From Acidimicrobiales bacterium (GTDB lineage Bacteria > Actinomycetota > Acidimicrobiia > Acidimicrobiales > MedAcidi-G1), in the NCBI GenBank assembly GCA_029242745.1, contig JAQWTI010000026.1, positions 1 through 64,000 on the forward strand: DNA of 64,000 bases, read 5' to 3'. Below the pieces are notes generated by a model. The model saw nothing but the letters and a program-made list of their open reading frames with translations, ran no database searches and was not told where the DNA came from. A program made the position numbers and the translations under genes. The number at the start of each line of letters is the position of its first letter. The stretch's first letter is position 1. Shown here in pieces: positions 1 to 10,507 of this stretch.

Positions 1-188
1 TGGGAATACGGGTTGATGACCCTGAGGAGGTTGACGGGGCGATCGTGAAGGCCAACGAGGTCGATGACCGACCGGTGGTAATTGACTTTCGGGTGGCGGC
101 TGCTGAAAAGGTTTTCCCGATGGTTCCGTCGGGTGCTACCAATTCTGAGTTGATAGTTCCCGAGTTTCAGCGAGGGCAATCCCGGTGA
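1..188 (+). CDS. ilvB: acetolactate synthase large subunit, 3' end (partial)
   Basis: The window opens inside a gene whose last 61 codons (from base 3) end in TGA at 186-188. The tail runs from GIRVDDPEEV through RPVVIDFRV to SELIVPEFQ, which fits the C-terminus of the ThDP-dependent catalytic subunit of acetolactate synthase (pyruvate to 2-acetolactate, first common step to valine, leucine and isoleucine). The stop overlaps the GTG start of the small-subunit gene, as usual for ilvB-ilvN. The assignment rests mainly on this neighbour, because the catalytic domain lies upstream of the window. Confidence 0.8.
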   Translation, partial: GIRVDDPEEVDGAIVKANEVDDRPVVIDFRVAAAEKVFPMVPSGATNSELIVPEFQRGQSR

Positions 189-697
189 ACATCCATGAAC
201 CAGAACGTCGTTATCACACGCTCGTGGTCACTGTTGAGAATAAGTCGGGTGTCCTAGCCCGAGTGGCTTCGCTCTTCGCTCGTCGGGCTTTCAATATCGA
301 GTCGCTTGCCGTAGCTCCAACTGATGACGATGAGTTGAGTCGGATCACCGTGGTGGTTGATTTGGAGTCAGCTCCGCTGGATCAGATCATCAAACAGCTC
401 GACAAGTTGGTCAATGTGGTTGAGATCCGCGAACTGGCCCCTGGTCATGCGGTAGAGCGCGAGTTGATGCTGGTCACAGTGACCGCTGAACCAGATCGCC
501 GCGACGAGATTGTCGAACAGTTGGACCGAGCGGGTGGAAAGGTCCTCAGTCTGGGTACCGATCGTATGATGCTTTCCATAGTTGGACCCCCGCGTCGAAT
601 CGATGAATTCGAGGATTTACTCCGACCGTACGGAATTCTGGAGTTACAACGCACGGGTCGGGTGGCTTTAGCCAGCCTTGACGACGCTCTCGACTGA
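185..697 (+). CDS. ilvN: acetolactate synthase small (regulatory) subunit
   Basis: 170 residues, the normal length for the long-form regulatory subunit that activates the large subunit and confers valine feedback control. An N-terminal ACT domain (about residues 9-85) shows the family start HTLVVTVENKSGVLARVA and NIESLAVAP. The C-terminal ALS_ss domain follows from about residue 90 (RELMLVTV to GRVALAS). The GTG start overlaps the ilvB stop (GTGA), which implies translational coupling. ilvC follows 65 bp downstream on the same strand, so the order is ilvB-ilvN-ilvC as in many actinobacteria. Nothing unusual seen. Confidence 0.95.
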   Translation: MNIHEPERRYHTLVVTVENKSGVLARVASLFARRAFNIESLAVAPTDDDELSRITVVVDLESAPLDQIIKQLDKLVNVVEIRELAPGHAVERELMLVTVTAEPDRRDEIVEQLDRAGGKVLSLGTDRMMLSIVGPPRRIDEFEDLLRPYGILELQRTGRVALASLDDALD

Positions 698-753
698 TTT
701 GTTTTTGACTTACAAGACCGATCCGGCCGTCCGGCCGGCCGACACCAAGCTAG

Positions 754-2671
<1,918 letters not shown>

Positions 2672-2715
2672 TTGGGTAGACCAGATATTCGGGTATGAGG
2701 AGGGAGGTCTAGGCG

Positions 2716-2751
2716 TTGACAGTGCATTTATATGAATATATTCTTTAACTG
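2716..2751 (+). promoter_or_regulatory. promoter and candidate operator of the marR-kynurenine operon
   Basis: TTGACA (2716-2721), a 17-nt spacer and TATTCT (2739-2744) make a near-consensus promoter ending 7 nt before the ATG at 2752, so the transcript is probably leaderless. The perfect 10-bp palindrome GAATATATTC (2734-2743) covers the -10 box. It is a plausible site for autorepression by the MarR protein encoded next (inference). Confidence 0.6.
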
Positions 2752-3225
2752 ATGACACTGCACCGGTCACCTTTTTTGGAGCGTTATCTTCCCTACCTCC
2801 TTCGGAAGGCCGACCAGACGTTGTCGGCGCCGTTTTACGCGGTCCTCACTCGTTTAGGTGTCGCTCGATCTGATTGGCGGGTTCTCGCCGTCCTCCAAGA
2901 ACTCGGACAACTCCGAGTTGCCGAGTTGGCTACTGCCGCGCTGAGCCCCCAGCCAACGGTGACCCATGCCCTGCATCGGCTCGAGAAAAGGGGACTGGTC
3001 TTGAGGACAGTCAGTACCGAGGACCGGCGCGAGCGGGTCGTTTCTCTCACACCCGATGGCCTATCGCTGACGGCCATGCTTATTGCCGAGGCTGTGCGTC
3101 TCGAAGCAGAGGCGCTGGCAGGCGTCGGTGATCTCACCGAACTGGTCGGTTGGTTGCGGGAGGTCACGGCGTTCCTTGAGTCTGGCGCCCCCACAGTGAC
3201 GGGTGGAGAGGCCCGGGTCAGGTGA
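2752..3225 (+). CDS. MarR-family transcriptional regulator
   Basis: 157 residues with a winged helix-turn-helix. The recognition region is around residues 50-80 (LATAALSPQPTVTHALHRLE) and the wing STEDRRERVVSLTPDG follows. The family usually forms dimers that repress a neighbouring operon and release DNA when a small ligand binds. It is the first gene of the plus-strand kynurenine operon and sits head-to-head with the formamidase gene, so it most likely controls tryptophan/kynurenine catabolism (inference). A palindrome overlapping its own promoter -10 box supports local regulation. Confidence 0.85.
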   Translation: MTLHRSPFLERYLPYLLRKADQTLSAPFYAVLTRLGVARSDWRVLAVLQELGQLRVAELATAALSPQPTVTHALHRLEKRGLVLRTVSTEDRRERVVSLTPDGLSLTAMLIAEAVRLEAEALAGVGDLTELVGWLREVTAFLESGAPTVTGGEARVR

Positions 3226-3250
3226 GCCGGTCACGATGGATGAGGTTGCT

Positions 3251-3805
3251 ATGACCGATTATGACCCTGCCCCGAAGGAGCGACGACCATTCAACCTTGG
3301 GGCCTGGATTCAGGACCACTGCGAAGATCTCACCCCACCGGTTGCTAATCGACAGATTTGGCGAGAGGCCGACATGATCGTGATGATCGTCGGGGGTGGT
3401 AATGAACGCAACGATTTTCATGACGACCCGCGCGAGGAGTTCTTTTACCAGATCAAGGGTGATATGGATCTGATGATCTGGATGGAAGAGGGCACACCGC
3501 CATTTCGTATGCCTATTCGCGAGGGTGAGGTCTACCTGCTCCCTTCCGGCGTCCGACACTCTCCACAGCGTCCTGATCTCGATTCAATAGGCCTAGTTGT
3601 TGAGTACCAGCGCGATATTGGAGAATTGGATGGGTTCGAGTGGGTCTGTTTCTCATGCGCCCATCTGGTCAGGCGGGTAGAGCTCCAAGTTCAGTCCATC
3701 GATGCAGATCTTCCACCACTCTTCGCCGCCTTCAACGCCGACGACAGTATGCGAACTTGCCCCAACTGCGGGGACCTGCATCCTGGGACCAGTGCCCGAT
3801 TATGA
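3251..3805 (+). CDS. 3-hydroxyanthranilate 3,4-dioxygenase
   Basis: Opens the ring of 3-hydroxyanthranilate to 2-amino-3-carboxymuconate semialdehyde using Fe(II) and O2. 184 residues with a single cupin. Iron ligands by family comparison are His57, Glu63 and His103; substrate residues are Arg53, Arg107 and Glu118. The bacterial-type C-terminal metal site is intact (Cys133-x-x-Cys136 and Cys170-x-x-Cys173). The ATG at 3251 is preferred because GATGAGG lies 5 nt upstream; ATG at 3236 is also in frame. The stop overlaps the start of the kynureninase gene (ATGA). Confidence 0.94.
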   Translation: MTDYDPAPKERRPFNLGAWIQDHCEDLTPPVANRQIWREADMIVMIVGGGNERNDFHDDPREEFFYQIKGDMDLMIWMEEGTPPFRMPIREGEVYLLPSGVRHSPQRPDLDSIGLVVEYQRDIGELDGFEWVCFSCAHLVRRVELQVQSIDADLPPLFAAFNADDSMRTCPNCGDLHPGTSARL

Positions 3806-5064
3806 GCTTCCCGTCGCTAGTGGGCGCTGTGGAGCTTGACGCTGCCGAGTTGGATGCTGCCGATCCACTAGCAAATTTGCGCCATGAGTTTGATCTACCC
3901 AAAGGGGTCTACCTCATCGGGAATTCGCTTGGTGCACTCCCGAGGGCTGCACGGGACTATGTGGGTGAGGAGTTTGATCGGTGGGCAACACTCGGAGGCG
4001 AGGGCCACTTCAGCGGGCAGTTTGCGTGGGAGACCTACCACGAATTGCTCACTCAGCAGTTGGCCGACCTCACAGGAGCGCAGGTTGATGAGGTGGTGGC
4101 TATGAACTCGCTCACCGTCAACCTCCATCTGTTGCTGGTCAGTTTTTACCGCCCAACCACCGAACGCCATAAAGTTCTTATCGAGGACCACGCCTTTCCG
4201 TCCGACCACTTTGCGGTTGAGTCCCAGATCCGCCAGCGTGGTTTCGACCCCGAGACCTCGTTGGTAAAAGTCGCCTCGCGTCCCGGAGAAGAGACCCTGC
4301 GCACGGAAGACCTCCTTGCCGCCATAATTGAGCACGGCGAACAATTGGCGCTTGTGCTTCTGCCCGGCGTGCAGTACTACACGGGCCAGGTTCTACCGAT
4401 GGCCGAGGTGACCGCAACTGGCCACCGGGTGGGAGCATATGTTGGGTTCGATCTGGCCCATGCTGTCGGCAACATAGAACTTAATCTCCATGATTGGTGT
4501 GTCGACTTCGCCGTCTGGTGCTCGTATAAGTACCTCAACGGTGGGCCAGGCGGGGTTGGAGGGGCATTCGTCCACTGCGACTTTGTTGAGAATAGAGATC
4601 TTTCAAAGTTTCTTGGATGGTGGGGAGCGGACCCCGCGACCCGGTTCCAGATGGCGACCCAGTTTGAGCCCATCCCCACTGTTGAGTCGTGGCAATTATC
4701 GAACGCCCCAATTCTCCCTATGGCAGCGCTGCGGGCTTCACTTGATGTCATCGACCGGGCTGGTGGCATGGGTGCGTTGCGGGAAAAGTCTGAGCGTCAG
4801 ATCGAGTTCTTCGACCGACGCCTAGCGGAGACCTTCCATGATCGGATTGAGAACATCACACCGAAGGCCATTGGCCAACGCGGCTGCCAGCAGGCGCTAA
4901 GAATTGTTGACGGTGTCGGCCCACAAGTGTTTGAGGCTCTCCGGGAAGAACGGGTGTTCTGCGATTGGCGCGAGCCTGATGTCATCCGTGTCGCCCCCGT
5001 ACCCCTCTACAACTCGTTTGCCGACATTGACCGTTTCGTTGACGTGCTTGACGAGATCATGTGA
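3802..5064 (+). CDS. kynU: kynureninase
   Basis: PLP enzyme that cleaves kynurenine or 3-hydroxykynurenine to (3-hydroxy)anthranilate and alanine. 420 residues, the normal size. Fold-type I features include YLIGNSLGALPR near the N-terminus, DLAHAVGN and the Schiff-base lysine in CSYKYLNGGPGG (Lys243). The ATG at 3802 overlaps the upstream stop; the frame is open back to 3640 but that part lies inside the dioxygenase gene. It is overlapped in turn by the monooxygenase gene, so this is a tightly coupled operon. Confidence 0.95.
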   Translation: MSFPSLVGAVELDAAELDAADPLANLRHEFDLPKGVYLIGNSLGALPRAARDYVGEEFDRWATLGGEGHFSGQFAWETYHELLTQQLADLTGAQVDEVVAMNSLTVNLHLLLVSFYRPTTERHKVLIEDHAFPSDHFAVESQIRQRGFDPETSLVKVASRPGEETLRTEDLLAAIIEHGEQLALVLLPGVQYYTGQVLPMAEVTATGHRVGAYVGFDLAHAVGNIELNLHDWCVDFAVWCSYKYLNGGPGGVGGAFVHCDFVENRDLSKFLGWWGADPATRFQMATQFEPIPTVESWQLSNAPILPMAALRASLDVIDRAGGMGALREKSERQIEFFDRRLAETFHDRIENITPKAIGQRGCQQALRIVDGVGPQVFEALREERVFCDWREPDVIRVAPVPLYNSFADIDRFVDVLDEIM

Positions 5065-6413
5065 TGAATGGCCCTTTAATCGTGGTCGGTGCTGGTCAGG
5101 CGGGCGCACTACTAGCGATCTACCTTGCCCGACAGGGCTATCAGGTGACCGTTTACGACAGTCGGCCCGACCTCCGCAGGACTGATATCGGGGCCGGCCG
5201 TTCGATTAACCTCGCATTGGCCACTCGGGGCATTGTTCCGCTCATTGACGTGGGTTTGATCGGGCAGATCGATGACATCACGATTCCAATGCGCGGCCGT
5301 ATGGTCCACGAGCGCGACAGCCTGACGCCAGTGCTGCAGCCCTACGGCAGCCGGTCCCACGAGGTCATTCACTCCATCTCACGCACTGATTTAAACGCCG
5401 TTCTTCTCGATGCTGCCGAGGAAACGGGACGCGTCAGAATTGAGTTCCAAGCTGAACTGGAGTCGGTCGACTTCGACAATTCTGTCCTCCGGTTCGCTGA
5501 CCGCCGGGTTGAGCCATTCGGAGTCGTGTTCGGTGCCGACGGCGCTGGCTCTCGGGTGCGAAGTTCGATTGCTGCCCGGGGGGCTTGTCAGTTTGAAACC
5601 GACTGGCTCGATCATGGATACAAGGAACTAACCCTGCCTCCAGAGTGCGATGGCAGTCACCGGTTGGATCCCAACGCTCTGCACATCTGGCCTCGTGGCG
5701 AATTTATGCTAATTGCCCTGGCGAATCCGACAGGTGACTTCACCGTCACTTTGTTCGCTCCGACGGCCACGTTTGAGGCGCTGGTCTCGGTCGACACTGT
5801 CTTGGATTTCTTCGCTTCAGAATTCGGCGACTTTGCCGACATGGTTCCAAATCTTGCAGAGCAGTTCATGGCCCATCCAATGGGCCCATTGGGCACCATG
5901 AGGGCTAACGGCTGGAGCTATGGGGATCGAGCGGTACTTGTTGGCGACGCAGCTCACGCCATCGTCCCGTTCCATGGCCAGGGAATGAACCTGGCGATGG
6001 AGTCAGTCCGGGTGCTCGACCGGCATCTACGCGAGTCGCCCAGAGACATAGCCGGTGCATTTCGTCGCTACGAGTGTGAGCGCAAGCCGGATGCAGATGC
6101 TATTGCTGAAATGGCATTGGATAATTATGACGAGATGCGAGCTGGTGTCATTGACCCTGATCACGTGGCCAGACGTTCACTGGCTCTTGAGTTGGAACGC
6201 CGCCACCCCAACCATTTAAGCCCCCGTTACAACATGGTGATGTTCACGACGATGCCGTATGCGGAGGCTTTGGATCGTGCGACTCGACAGGCTGCCGTCA
6301 TAAGCGCGGCTATGAGAGATCCTGAGATTGACATCGACGCTCTAGTTGCCGCCTTGCCCCAACTACCGGCGCTCGATCCGTTGGCCGACCCCAATGCCCT
6401 TTCGATCTCATGA
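5064..6413 (+). CDS. kmo: kynurenine 3-monooxygenase
   Basis: FAD- and NADPH-dependent aromatic hydroxylase making 3-hydroxykynurenine. About 449 residues, matching bacterial KMO. The N-terminal FAD fingerprint is VVGAGQAGALLAIYLARQG, followed by the GRSINLALATRG segment typical of KMO. The second FAD motif is GDAAHAIVPFHGQGMN near residue 295. The C-terminus (SPRYNMVMFTTMPYAEAL) carries the KMO-specific region. The start is ATG at 5064 (TGATG with the kynU stop) or GTG at 5061. It shares an ATGA overlap with the next gene. Confidence 0.94.
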   Translation: MNGPLIVVGAGQAGALLAIYLARQGYQVTVYDSRPDLRRTDIGAGRSINLALATRGIVPLIDVGLIGQIDDITIPMRGRMVHERDSLTPVLQPYGSRSHEVIHSISRTDLNAVLLDAAEETGRVRIEFQAELESVDFDNSVLRFADRRVEPFGVVFGADGAGSRVRSSIAARGACQFETDWLDHGYKELTLPPECDGSHRLDPNALHIWPRGEFMLIALANPTGDFTVTLFAPTATFEALVSVDTVLDFFASEFGDFADMVPNLAEQFMAHPMGPLGTMRANGWSYGDRAVLVGDAAHAIVPFHGQGMNLAMESVRVLDRHLRESPRDIAGAFRRYECERKPDADAIAEMALDNYDEMRAGVIDPDHVARRSLALELERRHPNHLSPRYNMVMFTTMPYAEALDRATRQAAVISAAMRDPEIDIDALVAALPQLPALDPLADPNALSIS

Positions 6414-7222
6414 CACTCCCCACAGAGAATCACGATGGCTTTACCTACGGCAGTTACTTGATGGTGCCTGAGTTGCTTTCGCTGCAGCGTTGCGTGTCGC
6501 GTGACCCGGAGACTGGAAGGCCGGAACATGACGAGACCCTCTTCATTGTCATCCACCAGATCTATGAACTGTGGTTCAAGCAATTGCTGCATGAACTTGA
6601 CTACATCGTGACATTGCTTGATGGAGAGAATGTCAATGGTGCAAGGCACCGCCTTAAGCGAGTCCTGAAGATTCTCAAGACACTGGTCGGTCAGGTTGAC
6701 GTCCTAGAGACTATGACTCCGGCTGAGTTCTCCAGCTTTCGCTCGTTCTTGGCTAATGCCAGTGGATTCCAGTCGACTCAGTTTCGTGAACTTGAATTCC
6801 TTCTAGGGGTCAAAGACCGGGTCCAGGCAGGAGGAGTCCGTGGCGCCGAGGGCGATCGATTGAGGATCCGTTACGAAGCACCCACCCTCTGGGATGCCTT
6901 CCTCCACCTCCTGAATCGCGCTGGTTATGACCTGCCGAGCTCTGCCCTCGAACGAGATGTGCGGGGGGGTATAACTGAGGACGAAGATGTCCAGGCCGCC
7001 ATCGTTGAGTGCTACAAGGATCCCGGCTTCGCTGGCTTATGTGAGACTCTCACTGACCTTGACGAGGGTGTCCAAGAGTGGCGCTATCGACACGTCATGA
7101 TGGTCCGCCGGACCATTGGGACGAATATGGGCACTGGAGGCTCTGATGGCGCCGCCTATCTTGCTACGACACTCTTCCGCCCGGCTTTCCCAGATCTATG
7201 GGCCATCCGTGCCAGTTTCTGA
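6410..7222 (+). CDS. kynA: tryptophan 2,3-dioxygenase
   Basis: Heme dioxygenase that opens the indole ring of L-tryptophan to N-formylkynurenine, the entry step of the pathway. 270 residues, the usual bacterial length. The YGSYLMVPELLSLQ start, the substrate-contacting His49 in VIHQIYELWFKQLLHEL, the proximal heme ligand His228 in YRHVMMVRRTIG and the C-terminal GTGGSDGAAYL signature are all present. With the dioxygenase, kynU and kmo upstream and the formamidase on the other strand, the route from tryptophan to aminocarboxymuconate semialdehyde is complete in this locus. Confidence 0.96.
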   Translation: MTLPTENHDGFTYGSYLMVPELLSLQRCVSRDPETGRPEHDETLFIVIHQIYELWFKQLLHELDYIVTLLDGENVNGARHRLKRVLKILKTLVGQVDVLETMTPAEFSSFRSFLANASGFQSTQFRELEFLLGVKDRVQAGGVRGAEGDRLRIRYEAPTLWDAFLHLLNRAGYDLPSSALERDVRGGITEDEDVQAAIVECYKDPGFAGLCETLTDLDEGVQEWRYRHVMMVRRTIGTNMGTGGSDGAAYLATTLFRPAFPDLWAIRASF

Positions 7223-7260
7223 TCAATAATCCACCAAACTTGAGAGGCGAAACGCCACCC

Positions 7261-8697
7261 ATGACGACCTATCTGGAGCCTGGGCTCTACATCAACGGTG
7301 CCTGGAGGACAACTGGAGCAGACCTGCCGGTTGTTGATCCGGCGACTGAAGCCGTTATCGGACGGGTCCCAATAGCGGGTCCCGTTGACCTCGACGATGC
7401 ACTGGCTGCAGCGGCATCGGGCTTCGAAGTGTGGCGTCGGACGCCCCCGCGTGATCGGGCCGACCTAATCTGTTCTGCTGCGGCGCTGCTTCGCTCCCGC
7501 CGAGACGAGATCGCCCGCTCAATCACACTTGAGCATGGCAAGCCGTTCACTCAGGCACAGGATGAGGTGATCAGGGGCGCCGAATTCTTCGAATGGGATG
7601 CCGGTGAGGCGATGCGAACCTACGGCCGAGTGATCCCCAGCGGTCCAGGTGTTAGGCATGTGGTCCATCACCAACCGATTGGCCCAGTAGCCGCATTCTC
7701 ACCTTGGAACTTTCCGCTGAGTCAGCCTGCCCGCAAGGTAGCTGGCGCACTTGCCTCTGGGTGTTCAATCATCCTCAAGGCCGCCGAGGAAACCCCCGCA
7801 GGGGCTGTTCACATCGTCCGAGCATTCCACGATGCCGGGCTGCCGCCAGGTGTGCTTAATCTCATCTTCGGTATTCCGGCCGACATCTCTGAGCATCTCA
7901 TCGCCAGTGAGGTAATCCGGTTGGTGGCTTTTACCGGCTCGACGTCGGTCGGGCGACATCTCACTGGCCTGGCGTCTGATCACATGACGCCAGTGCTGAT
8001 GGAGTTGGGTGGGCATGCACCAGTGATTGTTTGCGAGGACACCGATGTTGAGGCGGCGGCAGCTAGTTCGGCGATCCGGTCCATGCGCAACGCCGGCCAG
8101 GTGTGCACGTCACCGACCCGCTTCTTCGTCCACCAGGCTGTCTATGAGCAGTTCCTCGATGGCATCACGCGGGGGAGTGCAGCGACCGTGGTGGGAGTCG
8201 GCATGGAGCCCGGTGTCGAGATGGGGCCGCTGGCCAACGACCGCCGATTGGCATCGGTGGCCGAGTTGGTAGCTGACGCTTGTGACGCGGGGGGCGTCCT
8301 TACTACCGGTGGCCACCGGATTGGTGAAGCGGGTTACTTCTACGAACCTACTGTTCTGGCCGACGTGGGTGACCATGCCCGAATCATGCGAGAGGAACCC
8401 TTTGGACCCGTGGCGATAGTAAACCCGGTCGATTCACTCGACACGGCGATAGAACGCGCCAATGCAGTTCCATTCGGCCTCGCCGCTTTTGGTTTCACGA
8501 ACCGAGCCGACTACGTGGATCGGATGATCGACCGGGTGGAAGCTGGCAACCTTTCGATCAACACGCTTGAGGCGTCTCTCCCTGAGACACCGTTCGGTGG
8601 CATGAAATCCAGCGGTTACGGCAGGGAGGGTGGGACGGAGGGTCTTCACCATTATCTCTCGGTGAAGAATGTCTCTCACAGTATCCCCATTGTCTGA
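7261..8697 (+). CDS. NAD(P)-dependent aldehyde/semialdehyde dehydrogenase
   Basis: 478-residue ALDH-superfamily protein with the general base Glu248 (MELGGH) and catalytic Cys282 (GQVCTSP), correctly 34 residues apart. It also has SPWNFPL and the ETPFGGMKSSGYGREGG ending typical of succinate-semialdehyde dehydrogenase relatives. It follows the tryptophan dioxygenase gene after 38 bp, so it probably acts on a semialdehyde from ring cleavage such as 2-aminomuconate semialdehyde (inference). No aminocarboxymuconate-semialdehyde decarboxylase gene accompanies it. The frame is open back to 7198, but ATG at 7261 fits the family. Confidence 0.85.
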   Translation: MTTYLEPGLYINGAWRTTGADLPVVDPATEAVIGRVPIAGPVDLDDALAAAASGFEVWRRTPPRDRADLICSAAALLRSRRDEIARSITLEHGKPFTQAQDEVIRGAEFFEWDAGEAMRTYGRVIPSGPGVRHVVHHQPIGPVAAFSPWNFPLSQPARKVAGALASGCSIILKAAEETPAGAVHIVRAFHDAGLPPGVLNLIFGIPADISEHLIASEVIRLVAFTGSTSVGRHLTGLASDHMTPVLMELGGHAPVIVCEDTDVEAAAASSAIRSMRNAGQVCTSPTRFFVHQAVYEQFLDGITRGSAATVVGVGMEPGVEMGPLANDRRLASVAELVADACDAGGVLTTGGHRIGEAGYFYEPTVLADVGDHARIMREEPFGPVAIVNPVDSLDTAIERANAVPFGLAAFGFTNRADYVDRMIDRVEAGNLSINTLEASLPETPFGGMKSSGYGREGGTEGLHHYLSVKNVSHSIPIV

Positions 8698-8717
8698 AGA
8701 GGGCTGGAGCACCAGAA

Positions 8718-9671
8718 ATGGACTACAACAGGAGTGGGGCCAAGGCTTACGCCCGCGAGCACATGAAGGGAATCTGGGCCGCCGCACTGATGCCGTTCAC
8801 GGTGGACCTGCGGATGGACGAGGACGGCTTTCGCGAGAATGTCAGACATTGGACTGAGGACCTCGGCATTGAGGGCGTGTTCGTTGCTGGAAAGCAGGGT
8901 GAGTTCTTTTCCATGACAGTTGGGGAACGCAAGCGGTCGTTCGAACTGGCTGTCCAAGCGACCAAGGGGCGGGGGCACACGATCATGTCCTGCTCGGATC
9001 AGAATATGGATGTGGTCCTCGAACTGGCCCGTCATGCCGTCGACGTTGGAGCTGATTACATCGTCGTCCACGCGCCAACGCTCCACTTCCACGCCGCCCA
9101 AGACGAGACGCTTCTGGGTTACTACCAGAAGATCGCCAAGCATGTTGACATTGGTATTGCCCTGTGGAGTCACCCCGACAGCGGGTATCTCATGTCGCCG
9201 ACACTATGTAACCGCCTTGCTGATATCGAGACCGTGGTGGCCATCAAGTACAGCGTGCCTCGTCCGATGTATTCGGAGTTGTCTGCTCTTGCATCAGACC
9301 GTATTCACGTGAGTACAGCGTCCGAGGAGGATTGGCTCGAAAATATCCTCGAATTGAATTGGCAGCTCTACCTGTGCTCCTCTCCTCCGTTTCTCCTGCA
9401 GACGGCAACTGATCGTCGGATGCATGATTACACCCAGGCGGCGTTCGAGGGCCAGGTTGAGAAGTCTCGGTCTATCAGTGCCAGCCTCGACCCGGTACGG
9501 GCCGCCCTGCGGGATACCCGACCACTGGAGAAGCCCCACGCCCACCAGAAATACTGGCAGGAATTGCTTGGTCAGGTTGGCGGTCGCGTGCGAGCGCCGC
9601 TTCTCGAGTTGACTGAGGACGAGAAAAGGCTCACCCGAGAGGCGTTTGAGCAATGTGGACTGAAGGTTTGA
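8718..9671 (+). CDS. dihydrodipicolinate-synthase/N-acetylneuraminate-lyase family aldolase, divergent
   Basis: 317-residue TIM barrel of the Schiff-base aldolase family. The candidate catalytic lysine is Lys177 in VVAIKYS and the substrate-loop motif appears as GKQGEFFSMT. The tyrosine found in most members (Y-N in DapA) is replaced by Trp150 in ALWSHPDSG, so this is unlikely to be a true DapA. The natural substrate is unknown. Its position between an aldehyde dehydrogenase and an aspartate-dehydrogenase-like gene suggests a lyase or aldolase in a branch of tryptophan/3-hydroxyanthranilate metabolism (inference). GGAG lies 8 nt before the ATG at 8718; ATG at 8763 is an alternative start. Confidence 0.75.
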   Translation: MDYNRSGAKAYAREHMKGIWAAALMPFTVDLRMDEDGFRENVRHWTEDLGIEGVFVAGKQGEFFSMTVGERKRSFELAVQATKGRGHTIMSCSDQNMDVVLELARHAVDVGADYIVVHAPTLHFHAAQDETLLGYYQKIAKHVDIGIALWSHPDSGYLMSPTLCNRLADIETVVAIKYSVPRPMYSELSALASDRIHVSTASEEDWLENILELNWQLYLCSSPPFLLQTATDRRMHDYTQAAFEGQVEKSRSISASLDPVRAALRDTRPLEKPHAHQKYWQELLGQVGGRVRAPLLELTEDEKRLTREAFEQCGLKV

Positions 9672-9682
9672 GGCGAGCACCA

Positions 9683-10489
9683 ATGTCGACGGGTGTAGCC
9701 CTTCGCGTGGCTTTCGTGGGTTGGGGTGCAATGGCCCGGGAGACATTTCGGCTCATTGATGATGCTTTGATTGAGGTCGTGGCCGTCGCCATCCGGCCCG
9801 GCTCGGAGTGGCCTCGAGGCTTGCCCTCAGAGGCCTGTGTCATCACCGAGCCGCATGAGCTTGCATTGACGATGCCGGACGTCGTAGCCGAGACAGCCAG
9901 TCATGAGAGCGTTGGTCCATGGGGGCGCGCCGCCCTCGGTGCGGGTGCTGATTTTGTCGTATCGTCTGTGGCCGCCTTCGCTGACAAAGCACTACTCGAG
10001 GAGTTGCAGGTCATGGCTGCCCATCACCGGGCCCAAATCCAGATCCAGCCTGGGGCTCTGGGCGGTGTCGAGGCACTCGCCGCCGCAAGTGCCATGGGCA
10101 TTGAGGAAGTCGAGCACCGAATTACCAAGCCACCCAGTGCGTGGCTCGGTACCCCGGCCGAAGAGCGTTGCGCCTTGGATTCCCTCAACGAGCCACAGAC
10201 CTTCTTTACAGGGACAGCCGCTGACGCCGCGTCACGCTTTCCCAAGAATGCCAACGTGGCAATGACTACGGCCCTGGCTGGTATCGGTCCGGAGCGCACC
10301 CGGGTCACGCTCGTCGCCGATCCTAAGGCCACCGGGAACCGGCACGAGATTACGGCTCTAGGTGATTTCGGTAAACTTGACGTCCTAGTCAGCAGCCACC
10401 CGCTGTCGGAGAACCCGAAGACCTCGGCAATGGCGGCGCTCAACTTGGCCCGTTGCCTCCGCAACCGAGCTCGGCCATTGATTGTGTGA
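9683..10489 (+). CDS. L-aspartate dehydrogenase family protein (NadX-like)
   Basis: 268 residues. It has an N-terminal Rossmann motif VGWGAMAR, the family segments GALGGVEAL, ITKPPSAWLGTP and FPKNANVA, a candidate catalytic His221 in NRHEI and a SSHPLSENPKTS/ARPLIV C-terminus. Known members oxidise L-aspartate to iminoaspartate, which can feed quinolinate/NAD synthesis, or run the reverse amination. Since the kynurenine route also leads to quinolinate, a role near NAD metabolism or in nitrogen release from the cleaved ring is plausible but unproven. It is the last gene of the plus-strand cluster and converges with a thiolase gene. Confidence 0.82.
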   Translation: MSTGVALRVAFVGWGAMARETFRLIDDALIEVVAVAIRPGSEWPRGLPSEACVITEPHELALTMPDVVAETASHESVGPWGRAALGAGADFVVSSVAAFADKALLEELQVMAAHHRAQIQIQPGALGGVEALAAASAMGIEEVEHRITKPPSAWLGTPAEERCALDSLNEPQTFFTGTAADAASRFPKNANVAMTTALAGIGPERTRVTLVADPKATGNRHEITALGDFGKLDVLVSSHPLSENPKTSAMAALNLARCLRNRARPLIV

Positions 10490-10507
10490 CGGCGGCCCAC
10501 CTGTGGT

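Noticed and set aside
3640-3801. Upstream extension of kynureninase
   Set aside because: It lies inside the dioxygenase gene in another frame; ATG 3802 overlaps the stop in the pattern seen throughout this operon.
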